The notes under the pieces were generated by a model. The model did no database searches. It was not told the origin of the DNA and was given only the letters and a program-made list of their open reading frames with translations. The position numbers were made by a program, and so were the translations under genes. From positions 13,185 through 75,184 of the forward strand of contig NW_019775617.1 in the NCBI RefSeq assembly GCF_001039355.2: DNA of 62,000 nt, given 5' to 3'. Below, piece by piece: positions 11,180-22,200 of the stretch (within the stretch, counting starts at the first letter, position 1; each line of letters opens with the position of its first letter). The DNA is from Lingula anatina (taxonomy: Eukaryota > Brachiopoda > Lingulata > Lingulida > Lingulidae).

Positions 11180-11886
11180 AAAGGTCTTACACCTGCAGGA
11201 TATTCTGCCTTAATGATAAAAGTAAGGATAGTCAACACAGGACAAATTTTACAGCCCTAAACACCTCATCATTCATTTATGCTGAAACACTACCAGTATG
11301 CCTTAGACTTACAATGTCAGCCAAAAGACATTGTGCTACGACTACTGTGCCAAGCCCATGAAGATTTCAGCGGGTTCCGTATGCCCAAACATTGATGGTT
11401 CACCCAAGTATCTGTGAACAGCTAGCCGATGTTTTTGAGATGTTTGTCATAAATTAGCAAACATTGTCCCCAAATGCTTTGTAATTGTTATTCCAAAATT
11501 TCAGAAATGGATTTTAAAAATTGTACATAAACAATCTCTTCTAGATGTCTAATAACCTTCATAAACATGCAGATTTTTAATCTAACAAAGATTCATATAA
11601 TATAAGCTACAACTAATCAATATGGCCAAAACTTGTTCAGATCCGTGACTGAGTCGAGAAAGACGGGATCCTGCATCAGGCTGCTCAAAATTTCTCAATC
11701 ATTTGAGTATAAGGTTCACGCAATCATCAACTTCAAAACTTTTCTTGTACACCTGAGTTCGATCTACTTACCTGGTCTCATCAATACAAACAAAAATGAA
11801 GTTACTTTCGAGACTGTTTCTTAAGGCAGTACAAGCGCACCTGTTTTCCTTTCAACGATGTCAAGGTCGTTGGCTCATGATTTTGC

Positions 11887-11900
11887 ACGCTAGGGGGCAG
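11887..11900 (+). promoter_or_regulatory. CTCF-like motif just upstream of the KLHDC2 start codon
   Basis: ACGCTAGGGGGCAG matches 12 of 14 positions of the core CCASYAGRKGGCRS motif as I recall it. It lies 20 bp before the ATG, presumably in the 5'UTR or promoter. A single match by eye; occupancy is not shown. Confidence 0.35.
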
Positions 11901-11919
11901 AACTACGTGGTTTAGCAAG

Positions 11920-12018
11920 ATGTCCGGAGGAATCGTTTCGTCAAGAGCACCAACGCCAAGAACAGGCCATGTAGCAATTGCATATGATCACTACATGTTC
12001 GTTTGGGGTGGCTACCAA
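11920..12018 (+). CDS. KLHDC2: KLHDC2 exon 1
   Basis: Residues 1-33: MSGGIVSSRAPTPRTGHVAI, then the first kelch motif MFVWGGYQ. Donor CAA|GTAGGT, phase 0. Confidence 0.9.
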
Positions 12019-14873
12019 GTAGGTTATATCATATATATTTATTATATGAACTAGACGATACAAGAATAGTGCAAACACATCAAATTTGAACACACTGTTA
12101 ACTTTACTTTAACACATGCCAGTGCTGCTGTCACTGTCACCTTGACTTGAAATTGAAGAGTTAATAAAACTTTTAAAACGTTCTCAAAACCTTCTTTGTT
12201 TATCCCCAAATATATCAAATTTTGGTCTTATTTAAGTAAATAAGAAATTATTATTTACGACTTGCCCTGAAGTAGACTTTCAGTTCATATAATATATGAT
12301 ATTCAATTCATTGGTTTAAAATTAGGCACAAATTTAAGTGAAGTGATAAACCTACGAGTAAAATTTCACTATTTTGAGCATGACACCCCACATATGCAAA
12401 CCCATAACCTCTTCTCATGTCACATGTCTCGTTTCAGAATGAACTCACGGAAAGATACTTATCACCAGATGAACTGTGGATATATGATTCTTACTTGGAT
12501 AGCTGGTGAGTCAGAGTGGTGATTGAGGTTATAAATAAAAAGAATTTTATGCTTATTCGTTATAGCCAGTATTTTTATTTGTTGATTGCTAGGCTTATGG
12601 TAATTTTCTTTATATATGCTGTTTAGATATTTTTGTTTGTCTTGAAAAGAATTGTTTTTCACCAATAGATACACATATTAATGTTAATTTGAAAAGAACT
12701 TGACTAAAACCAAAACGGCATGTGTGACTGTGTAATATTGTTCCCAGTGTATGACAACATATTTTATATGAAGTAGACCCTTAAAGGGATAATAACTCTT
12801 CGTATGAGGTCTATATTTCACAATAAAAACGTTGTGAATAACTCACAGAAATATAATATAATCTGTTTTACGACAAAAACAGCTGTTATAGCTATTATTC
12901 TGATATCTGAGCTTGTCTTCAGACCACATGATCTCCATTGATGGTTATACTCTGTTATAATCTCTTAAGAGATTTTAACAAAAAACCAAACTTTTTAGAA
13001 AAAAACCAGGGACTAACTTTGAATGTAAAAATGGACTCATTAACCATTGGTAAGTATGGGGAAATTGTTGTTTACTCCAGGAAAATTCATTTTTTGGCCA
13101 AAACAAAGAGTTATTATCCCTTTAACATGATGTAATATGGCCTTGAAATTGTAAATGATGTGGCAAAATTATCACAGTTTAGTAGTACTACCCTCTACCA
13201 GGCTGGCAGATATTATAGGCACATTTTCCACACTGTAACATTTGGGCAGATGGAAGCAATTCCTGAGTAGTTATGCAAAAAAAAATACCAGCCATGTAAT
13301 CAACCTAGAGATTTCAGCACAGGGTCACAGTCATAAGACTGACCATATTTAGACAGAGACATTATTTGTGAATATCTAGTGAAAAATCAGTCTGTGGCCC
13401 TGGCAAAGGGTAAGAAGTACCCATCAGAGTTGACGACTCAGTCCTGCAAGTCAGTTACATGTAGCATTTGGTGGTGCTTTCTCCATTATTTTATACTGTA
13501 TTTATCTTATGGAAATAGAAACTCGATTTAAAAGATTTATTTCATTTAGGCAATTGAGAATCCTAGAACCAGAAGAAGACACTTCAATTAACTGCCCGCC
13601 AGGTACATCTGGAGCATCAGCTGTGTTAAAAGGAGATGCAGTATACTTGTTTGGTGGCCACTGTTATGCTGGAAACACAAATGAACTGTATAGACTTAAT
13701 CTTCAGGAATTTTGCTGGGAGTATGTCCATTCATACAGTTTAAAGCCAAGCCCAAGAGATAAATTATCTATGTGGGAGTATGGAAACAGGTATTTTTATT
13801 CATCATCATCATCATCCATTACACCATTGGGTCACTAACAACAAATAATGTTAACAGCAGGATTTTGATAGACTATTATTATTATTATTATTAATGTTTT
13901 AAATGGATGTTTGCCCATGTTCATCTTGCATCTTGAAACATTTTAGCCATGAGTGACATGGAATTATTTTTTTAGGAAAAAATAAGAGTTTAGTCTTGTT
14001 CAAATATTATCCTAAGGTTCGAAAAATGTGAATACACATGCAACACAGTAATTCACTTATTATTGTATATGTTTTATTAATTTGGTATTTAAGGCTAATT
14101 TTTAACTTTTTGATTATAAATGTATTTTAATTGCCAGTATGATCCTTTTGCTGTTCATCATTTTTATATAATAATAATTTTTTTACTTATTTTTAAACTC
14201 TGACAATACCTCTCTTTTACAATATTGGTTTTAAGAAATTGTTTACCCTCAACTTTTCAGCTTGTATGTGTTTGGTGGCTTTGGTCCTCCTCTAGAAGGT
14301 TATCTAAAGGAACATGGAATCTGGATTCCAGATGAATCCTCAGTAAATACATTGGAATACTTATGTATAAAAGCTTTTTATGCAAGTTGAATATAGAATT
14401 ATAGAATATGGGAGTTAAATCAAGTAGGTTTATATGCAACTTAAGTTATGGAATATGCACTGTAGTTAGTGTACCTCCTAGTATTTTGTACCTATTTTGT
14501 ACATCAAGCACCAGCTTTGACTTATCAAATTTTTGCCACATCTCCATCAGCATTCTTATTTCATTTATTAAGTGTCCTCTGGTTGGATGTTTTCCTTCAA
14601 GATGTCAAAGTGAGGAAATCAAATAGATTGATAAAAATTTCTAACATGTAATTTTATTGTTTGGATATGACTTTCTTATGTTATGTTATGATTCAAGTCA
14701 ATAACAGAAACTTAACCCTTTCAGTCTTCCTACAGAGGTTGGAACAACCAACTACTGGTTTTCGACCTGAAAACACGAATGTGGTCAAATCCTAAATGTA
14801 GTGTAAGTATCAAGCCACTTTGTTTTCATGGTAGGAAAGTACTTATTAGATCAAAATTCCATTCATTTCTCTG

Positions 14874-14904
<31 letters not shown>

Positions 14905-17710
14905 GTTATATACAGTATTACATATAATATCTAACATTTAAAAATATATACATTTCAAACCATAACTTAAAAATGGTCTTATTATTACCTCCGCCAAGGA
15001 GGTTGTTTTCACCCCTGTTTGCCTGTCTGTTTGTTTGTCACCAGCATAACTCAAAAAGTTATGGACAGATTTTGATGAAATTTTCATGAACTGTCAGAAG
15101 TAGGCCAAGGAAGAGATGATTAATTTTTGGTGGTGATCCGGATCAATAATTGATCAATAATCAATAATAATCACGAATCGCTGCCTTGGCAGAGGTCTGT
15201 GCTCTCGGAGTGCTTTTCTAGTTAGAACATGACTACTTATACCTCGCCTTCTTTGTTCAGGCTCATACTTTCTTGTCTGACTAATGCTAATTTAAAATAA
15301 ACGTCAGGTAATTAAGAGAAATTGTGATGTTTTTGTGTTTTGTGAATAGTGTGTGTCACTTTGTATTAAACATCACATTTGGTATGGCTTGAAAGTCTCT
15401 CTTATTTCTTATTTTTGATTCAGAGATAATTTTGTATCAGACGTTTTCTTATTAACACAGGGTCCAGTGCCATCACCAAGAGCAGCTCACGCTGCTACAA
15501 GAGTGGGGAACAAAGTGTATTTGTTTGGAGGAAGGCACTGTAGTCAGAGACTGAATGATTTGCATTGCCTTAATTTAGACACAATGACTTGGTCAGGAAG
15601 GTACAGAGTTGTGATCTCAAACTTTGTTTTTGCCTAGCTTTTTTTATGGGAAGGCCATGCTTAATTAGAATAAAGTAGTACTATTATAAAAAAACATACT
15701 TAAATCAATAGCTACTTTGCCTAACTTGAACGATTTATTTAAACAATATCTTATATATACAAGTTTAATTACTATTTGTCACCCGTCACTGTACTTTCTC
15801 ATAACATTAAAAAGTCAATGAATTTCTGTCTAGCATCTGATTCGTGGATTTCAATTAAGACATGATCAGCATCTTTTGATAAGCTTATAAGTTTGTATCC
15901 TCTCTAATTTCAGCCTCCATACTGGTGGTAGTATTCCAGTTGGGAGATCCTGGCACACTTTTAGTGCTGTTTCCAGTACTGAAATATTCCTGTATGGTGG
16001 ATTCACCCAGGATAATGATACCTTATGTAAGTATTGTTTTATTTTTATTTTCCGTTTAATATGGGTGTGGCCACAGTGACTTACCTTACTTGATAATGCA
16101 GATTTAGTTCACTTTATCAAAAATGTTAAGTGGCTATGTTATTTGTTAAGATGCAAAACCAAATGATCCTAGAGGAATTTGATAGTGGAAATGAAGTATT
16201 TTATTGTTTTAACCAAAATCATTCCTATGCATCCTCAGAATGACCACCGTGAAACCTTGAAATTAGATTGTATTTTGTCTCCATTTTTTTTTTTTTTTTT
16301 TTTTGGGGGGGGGGGGGNNNNNNNNNNNNNNNNNNNNNNNNNNNNNNNNNNNNNNNNNNNNNNNNNNNNNNNNNNNNNNNNNNNNNNNNNNNNNNNNNNN
16401 NNNNNNNNNNNNNNNNNNNNNNNNNNNNNNNNNNNNNNNNNNNNNNNNNNNNNNNNNNNNNNNNNNNNNNNNNNNNNNNNNNNNNNNNNNNNNNNNNNNN
16501 NNNNNNNNNNNNNNNNNNNNNNNNNNNNNNNNNNNNNNNNNNNNNNNNNNNNNNNNNNNCCGTGAAACCTTGAAATTAGATTGTATTTTGTCTCCATTTT
16601 TTTTTTCTTTTTTTTGGGGGGGGGGGGGGCATTTGGAAACATACCATTCTCTATCCATCTCTGTAATGCAGGAAAAATTTCCAGACTTGGTGCTTCCTAA
16701 AGCAAAATTTCCCTCTTTGAAACAATTATAGAAACATATTTATAAACCAAATATAGCAAAACTAAACTATGATTTTCTCTCTCAAAATCATTATTTCTAG
16801 GTGATGGATGGGTACTAAATGTGGACAAACTAATGTGGCAGCAGCTAAATTTTACAAAAAAAGAAAGACGTTTATGGCATTCAACATGTGTTACAAATCA
16901 GAACGATGTCCTGATTTTTGGAGGATGCTGTAACAATATTCTGAGTGATGATGAACCTAGTGTAAGTATGCTTGGATTTTTTATATGTTCACAAGTCAGA
17001 TAATTTAGAAGTAGGGCATTGCTAGTAATTTTGTCTTATTTTCTTTTAAATTGTTAATTAAAGAGCATAGACAGTTGATAACTGGAAACGTGAAAACATT
17101 TGCAAATAGTTTGTCACACAGAGAGAGATATTGAGACAGTAAAGAAAATCTGCATCATAACCATTCCCATGCAAATTCTCAAGTATATATACCACTTTTA
17201 CAAAATTATTTAAAGAATAGCCTCTACTGAGTCTACTGTATTGTTAATGTGTGTATTTTGTTCTTACATTTCTCTACAACATATGTACATTACATTTTTA
17301 ATTGAAGATACACATTTTTCAGTTGTTAACAAATAGCTTGCTGGTATTCAGGCTCACACCTAAGTCCCTTTTTAGGTAAGAATTTCTTAGGTTCAATGCA
17401 ATCATAAGGATGTATGTACACTCCCCGTTTTCAAATAAAAAATCTTGCCGTCACATATTGCATAGCAAGTATTAATCTTATAACTTCAGTTTACATAACG
17501 TGTAACAGTTACCATTAATTTGGCATATTATTTGTTTTATTCAGACTTTCACTTGATGCCACATTCAAATACAGGGCACAGTTGTATTGTGAATGGACCT
17601 CTTTGCCAAAACCAATATTTGAACTGCTTGAGGCGAAAGCAAGTGCCAAAGATGACTCTACACAAAAATATGACAGACAGCAGGGACATGGTGTCTGTGT
17701 CTTATCTTGA
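11920..17710 (+). CDS. KLHDC2: KLHDC2/KLHDC1-type kelch-repeat substrate receptor of CUL2 ubiquitin ligase
   Basis: Ten exons (11920-12018, 12438-12505, 13550-13789, 14261-14342, 14725-14802, 15461-15600, 15914-16026, 16801-16961, 17323-17375, 17545-17710) splice to exactly 1200 nt, 399 aa plus stop; human KLHDC1/2 are about 406 aa. Six kelch blades are seen, with motifs MFVWGGYQ, YLFGGHC, YVFGGFG, YLFGGRHC, FLYGGFTQD and LIFGGCCNN. Arg214, Arg219 (GGRHCSQR) and Ser248 (GRSWH) correspond to human KLHDC2 Arg236/Arg241/Ser269, which bind C-terminal glycine degrons. The tail LFRLSLDA...LPKPIFELL matches the BC-box/CUL2-box region. Family knowledge: KLHDC2 brings proteins ending in -Gly, such as truncated selenoproteins, to CRL2. 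The start follows an in-frame stop at 11878. Invertebrates may have one KLHDC1/2 co-orthologue, so the symbol is approximate. Confidence 0.93.
12438..12505 (+). CDS. KLHDC2: KLHDC2 exon 2
   Basis: Residues 34-55: YLSPDELWIYDSYLDSW, matching the family's YLPREELWIY segment. Acceptor CGTTTCAG, donor TG|GTGAGT splitting a Trp codon. Confidence 0.92.
12781..13125. mobile_element. TTAA-flanked MITE in KLHDC2 intron 2
   Basis: TTAA at 12781-12784 and 13122-13125 flank inverted ends AGGGATAATAACTCTT and AAGAGTTATTATCCCT. A TTAA target is typical of piggyBac-type and some Kolobok-type elements. The interior (about 337 bp in all) has no transposase. Confidence 0.8.
13550..13789 (+). CDS. KLHDC2: KLHDC2 exon 3
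   Basis: Residues 56-135, with GTSGASAVLKGDAVYLFGGH, AGNTNELYRLNL and SPRDKLSMW. Acceptor TTCATTTAG, donor AACAG|GTATTT. Confidence 0.92.
14261..14342 (+). CDS. KLHDC2: KLHDC2 exon 4
   Basis: Residues 136-163, SLYVFGGFGPPLEGYLKEHG onward, the third-blade region. Acceptor CTTTTCAG, donor TCA|GTAAAT, phase 0. Confidence 0.88.
14725..14802 (+). CDS. KLHDC2: KLHDC2 exon 5
   Basis: Residues 164-189: SSYRGWNNQLLVFDLKTRMW, then SNPKCS, equivalent to the RGWNDHVHILDTETFTW segment of the family. Acceptor CCTTTCAG, donor AGT|GTAAGT. Confidence 0.92.
14988..15223. mobile_element. Dispersed hairpin-type repeat, copy 1 (KLHDC2 intron 5)
   Basis: Starts CCTCCGCCAAGGAGGTTG and ends CCTTGGCAGAGGTCTGTGCTC...GTGCTTTTCTAGTT, so its ends form inverted repeats. 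It contains TTATGGACAGATTTTGATGA and GGTGGTGATCCGGATC. Elements of this look are widespread in marine animal genomes. A second copy is at 33265-33469. Confidence 0.7.
15461..15600 (+). CDS. KLHDC2: KLHDC2 exon 6 (degron-binding arginines)
   Basis: Residues 190-235, with SPRAAHAATRVGNKVYLFGG followed by RHCSQRLNDLH. Arg214 and Arg219 align with the human degron-pocket arginines. Acceptor TTAACACAG, donor GGAAG|GTACAG. Confidence 0.94.
15914..16026 (+). CDS. KLHDC2: KLHDC2 exon 7 (degron-binding serine)
   Basis: Residues 236-273, with PVGRSWHTFSAVSSTEIFLY and GGFTQDNDTL. Ser248 in GRSWH corresponds to human Ser269. Donor TTAT|GTAAGT, phase 1. Confidence 0.93.
16245..16631. other. Assembly gap flanked by a duplicated T-run/G-run sequence
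   Basis: Ns fill about 16318-16559. The sequence CCGTGAAACCTTGAAATTAG...TGTCTCCA, then a long T run and a long G run, occurs on both sides (16245-16317 and 16559-16631). The same locus was probably written twice where reads failed on the T/G homopolymers. It lies in KLHDC2 intron 7, so the protein is unaffected. Confidence 0.9.
16801..16961 (+). CDS. KLHDC2: KLHDC2 exon 8
   Basis: Residues 274-327, with RRLWHSTCVTNQNDVLIFGG and CCNNILSDD (human: RLWHTACAS...VIVFGGCANNLL). Donor AGT|GTAAGT, phase 0. Confidence 0.93.
17323..17375 (+). CDS. KLHDC2: KLHDC2 exon 9 (53-bp exon)
   Basis: Residues 328-344: LLTNSLLVFRLTPKSLF, matching the family's SNEILIFSVQPKSL. Acceptor TTTTTCAG, donor TTTAG|GTAAGA, phase 2. 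Without this exon, exon 8 would read straight into a stop in exon 10, which supports it. Confidence 0.88.
17545..17710 (+). CDS. KLHDC2: KLHDC2 exon 10 and stop
   Basis: Residues 345-399: RLSLDATFKYRAQLYCEWTS, then LPKPIFELLEAKAS and the terminus GVCVLS. The first part matches the family's BC-box/CUL2-box tail. TGA at 17708-17710. Confidence 0.9.
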
Positions 17711-18203
17711 CCACCTGGTACTTGCAGCAGCCTCTACTGGAGAAATAAATCTTTGAAAGTCCTTCTGAAAGTGTGTGAAAGTTGTTGATATTTGAGTTAA
17801 AACCATTTTGATGAGAGAGTTTTCTATCTGGATCACACAAATAAGATTTACTGTGTATTAAGATGATGGATTGAAACAATTTGCATACATGTTTGTTTGT
17901 TAATACTATTATTACTAACCATTATTTAAGACTGTGATTAAAGCAAGAAGAAAAAATAGAAGTGCAGTATACTTCAGTAGTGAGAGACTTGTTTGTGGGA
18001 ATATGTAACCAGTGAAATAGAAAAGCACCCTTTTAGAGTCACTGTTGTAACTTCATACAACATATAATGTACATGAACAATACGTAATACTATGTAAAAA
18101 ATGAAACATTTACATTTGTTAAATGCTTGGCATGATGTACATGTAAATCTTGTATAATATACACTAGTGTTGAAATATCTGTACAACACTGGTATTAAAT
18201 AAA
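17711..18203 (+). terminator. KLHDC2 3'UTR with polyadenylation signal
   Basis: AATAAA at 18198-18203, about 490 bp after the stop, is the likely cleavage signal. Another AATAAA at 18398-18403 could serve a longer form. No coding signal lies between. Confidence 0.6.
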
Positions 18204-19089
18204 ATGTAATTATCAGAACAAAATTGTGAACTAAATAGTTGGTAAGAAACTATGAAAGACGTACTGAGTAATCACAATAACTGCTGAAAAGTCAACCATG
18301 TTTGTGGATTCACATTAAGATGCCAGTCTAAACTAGTCAAAGTCAAGAACAATGTTTTAGTCATCTACTTTCTACTGTACATGTAGTCATGTAAATCAAT
18401 AAATGGGTTTACATTCTTTTGTTATTTGTTTCAAGTCCTACTTATGAGTGTAGCATATTGTTTGGATTGATGATAGAAAAAAGTTATGAAGCCCTGTTTT
18501 TTTTTGTTTTTTTTGGTCACATGATAAAAACGCTGTTCTCTACAAATTTTGAAGTAAATGTCTTTTGATTCTTTGTAACTACTTAAATAACAAAAGGAAG
18601 TTTTATTTCCAACATCCAAACCTACTTTTTGGGGTGGAATACATTTCAAAACTGCAATAAATGTCTCCATCAGTTCTGACTATAAGGGAAGGAAATTTAA
18701 TTATTATCTGACCCAAGAAGATATAGTACGCAATTTAAAACTTACAATAGTTTATTTCTAAAACATGAGATAGGGGTGCTCCCTATGAAAAACTTGGTGA
18801 GTTTGACTAATCTAATTTTACTTTATGTATTTGAAATAAATTCTTGGGGTGTTGTCAAATACTGGTAGTTGAGCTGCGTTGCTCATTTGCCCCGATAAAC
18901 GTCTTTCAAAAATATAAATCTTTTGATACTTACTCAATGTATTTATCATATACTTGAAAAAATCCACCTTCTTGCGGTGTGATTTAATTCCTAAAGCTAA
19001 GAACGAGATATGCGTATAATTTACCAACTTTTAAAGATGGAATGGAATGCCACAGCTGCTCTTTGTCTCCGCTAGCACAATCACGATAA

Positions 19090-19232
19090 ACATTCCAAGT
19101 GTATGACGTACAATATCACGTGACCATACAGTACTTATTTTCGACTGTCTTCAACTTGTTGTGGAGTAACTGGAAGCGGTACCCGACATTCTAAAGCGTG
19201 TTTACTGGTCATCAAACAAGAAATCAGGAAAG
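19090..19232 (+). promoter_or_regulatory. Candidate promoter and 5'UTR exon of the SIPA1L gene
   Basis: A TGACGT CRE half-site (19104-19109) and a CACGTG E-box (19117-19122) precede a segment ending ATCAGGAAAG|GTAAGTAG, a strong donor at 19232/19233. It lies about 0.9 kb past the KLHDC2 polyA signal, and the next suitable acceptor upstream of the SIPA1L start codon is 31045. The link to SIPA1L is inferred. Confidence 0.45.
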
Positions 19233-22200
19233 GTAAGTAGATAATTATAACTCAGTTTTATCATGGGAAAGGTCCTTAATTTGAATTCGACTTTAAACAA
19301 CTTGGTTTGTTCCAAACGTCAACTGCTTTAATACTTGCCGTTGTTGCTTCAAATCTAATCATATCTCGAGTTCCCAAACCAAATGACAATTTAGCAATGA
19401 CAGCTGACTACTGTGTGTTAGTTAGTATATTAAAACTGCATTATACCATGGGGACGATTTCTTGTCTTATACTAATTTTTTAAAGTCATTGAATAAGGAC
19501 ATTGTAAAATAAAATGACAAATTACATTTGTTTTTTTACTGTACTGTTGCAAGTGCAACTGCAAGTTCAGATGTGTGTTTAGTTAGTTTTCGATAGTGGA
19601 GATCCGGAAAAAAATTGTTTTCAAGTTTGAAGTATTTAAACATATCGACATATCCAAAGCTAGTGAGTGTAATATCAGTATAACTTGGAACTGTCTTCAA
19701 GTCTGTTAAGTGTCAGTGCTATTTGAATTAATTTATAATCATATTTTAATGTCCGACTCATACACTGTCAGAATATTGAAAGTTTTAAATAAGAAGATTC
19801 TGTGACAGTGGGATGTGTAATTGTTATTTTAGTACCAAATTTCAATATCCTTTCCTGTTTTATTGATATTGGGATGTTTCTTAATAACAAGATTTCTACA
19901 TAATAGGAAGTGCACATATTAAAAACAGGAAATTAAGAAGTGTCACTTTTAGGGATTGCAGATATATTTTGTGGTTGTTGGTGATGTATGTGATAATGCC
20001 TAGTTCAGCCCAACAAGCTGAGCCCAAAAGCACCAAATGATTATAAAGTCTTCAGTCTCTTCATTTTTATCAGAACCCTTTTGGAAACTTATACATTCTG
20101 TTGATTGTTTTATAGTCCTGTCACATCTTTCATTTCCCTTTTACTAAATTGGAAGCTAGGTTTTTGTTGATTTGTTAATGCTCTGCAACTTAAAACTTCC
20201 AAAAACTTATTGCTTTATGAGTTTATATTTTGAAAGTGATCTCCAATGTTCATGAAACAAAAACCTTCCAATATGCTTCTTGGCCTATAAAAGAAAAAGA
20301 ATGTGACATTGTTGAAGGAAAGTGTCAGCCTTAGCCTGTTCAACACTCATATGTTATTTGAAGAGATATTTTCTGTACAGCAGTGAGCGTGCTGTATGGG
20401 GTGTTGAATTTATTTTCTATAGGGGTGTGCTGTACAACTTGTCAAATAAAGTTTGCAAACGTGTGTGATTCATATGGACGTTTCAGTTACTTATGGACAT
20501 TGCTAACTCATCATCTGTGTAAGACGGTACTTAGCATAGCCATTCATACATGTTAGAATAGTTAGTCACTGTTGAGAGATGTGAAAAGTTTTATAGACCT
20601 CTTCTTAATGTTTTAACATCATTCAATTTATTTGATATCAAGTTTTAGTACAGAAGTGGCATAACACAAGAAAAACATCCCTTTCTGGTAAAAAAAAATA
20701 CAGAATTATAAATAGAAAATGTGATGTATGGGTTTTCAGATGTTGTAATGCACATGCTTATATGAATGCATCTTGTATGATTTTTACTGTCTTCGCATGT
20801 GCAGCTTAAAAATGATAAAATAGAAATTTACTCCCAAAGGACAGTATGATGAATGCTTATACATGGGAACTGGTGTGGTATGTGGTTATTTTGATATGTA
20901 TCTTTGTGATTGCCCCTGGATAATTCTGGCTCTTCTTTGTCTCCCCTAAAGCTAGGGACATATATTAAGACGTCTCTGACTTTATCAGACCAGATAGTTT
21001 TTTTCCCTGACCCTCTAACCTTGATGTCACAACTTATTTTGGATTTAAACAAGATGGATATTTTCTGATGAAAATCTTGAGAGTTTAATGGGATTTATTT
21101 ATCTATTTAGAATTTCAGTGGGAAAATGTCTAACATAGGAGTAACCAACCAAAGAAGCTTTTAGAATGAAATCTCCAATGATTATAAATACTACCTCCAT
21201 TACACTTTTTTAAGTTGAATGAAAAATAATATTATTGTATGGTTTGACTTTTTTGTTTGAGATATCTTGGTGAATTGCACAGTTAGCAGATTTGTAATTT
21301 TAGAATTCCTGTTTATCGCTTACTGCAGCACACATATTTAGCAAACACCGTAATCTTCAATTTTCTTTGTGAAACTTATACCACCACAAGAAGTTTGGCA
21401 GTTTGAGTTTTGAAATTGGTGATATTTTAAACTGACAATAAGTTGACTGTCCCTTATTTATCTGAGTAATTTGTTCAGGAAATTTCAGGTAAAAACATGA
21501 TCAGTCATTGTGTACTATTTTGCAGTTGATATTTATTAATTTATTAAGAATGAGATGCCCAAAGATTATATCCTTGAGGTATTTGTACGATTCCTGGTGG
21601 AATTCTTGATACCATACCCTCTTTGCACACGTGTTTCTCTCATGTCGTGTTTCTCTCATGTCGTTTCAGTGTAATCTTGCTGTGTTCTGGCTGATGAGAA
21701 AGAAAACAGATGTACATTTGTATCTTAAGAATAGAGGGGAATTCCATCACAAAAAAAGACACGTGAAGAGGTAAATAGGTATGTTTGTCAGTCCTTAAGG
21801 TGCATTATATCTTGGTTCCTTAGCTGTTGCATAACCTAGATGGGTAAGTACAAAAGCATTATGTATTGGTTGAAATTTCTAGTGGGGGGGGGGGGGGGTC
21901 ATTATTTGGAGCAACAACATTCAAAGCACCTCAGTCCCATACCATTTGTATCCTCCACTTTTCTGCCACTTCACACATATTACTTAGACCATTACTGACA
22001 GGACATATAGATATGGAGACATTGTAGAACTGGACTTTGGTGTATGTATTTAGAGAGTGCAAAAGATAGAGAAGATAGTGGCACAACATGATCCCCCATT
22101 TCCTTGGATATACATGTTCCTTGGATATACTTGAAGCATGAGAGAGAGAGAGATGCTGAGCTTGGCCATGGGAAGTTAATGTCTGTTGGGTTCAGTTTTG

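Larger units (their letters stand above)
7966..11919. other. Divergent intergenic region, LTD gene to KLHDC2
   Basis: About 4 kb between the two oppositely transcribed gene starts. No protein gene is supported. It contains the palindromic MITE family (8286-9714), a 52-bp tandem repeat (9295-9388) and a 168-bp MITE (11012-11179). Both promoters must lie here, but I see no clear TATA element. Confidence 0.6.

Noticed and set aside
16179-16731. Open frames running through the N gap
   Set aside because: They are artefacts of unknown bases and of homopolymer runs coding for poly-Phe/Pro/Lys/Gly.
17520-17756. A 78-codon plus-strand frame over the last KLHDC2 exon
   Set aside because: It is in a different frame from the KLHDC2 tail. 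The frame starting RLSLDATFKY matches the family and joins the preceding 53-bp exon in phase.
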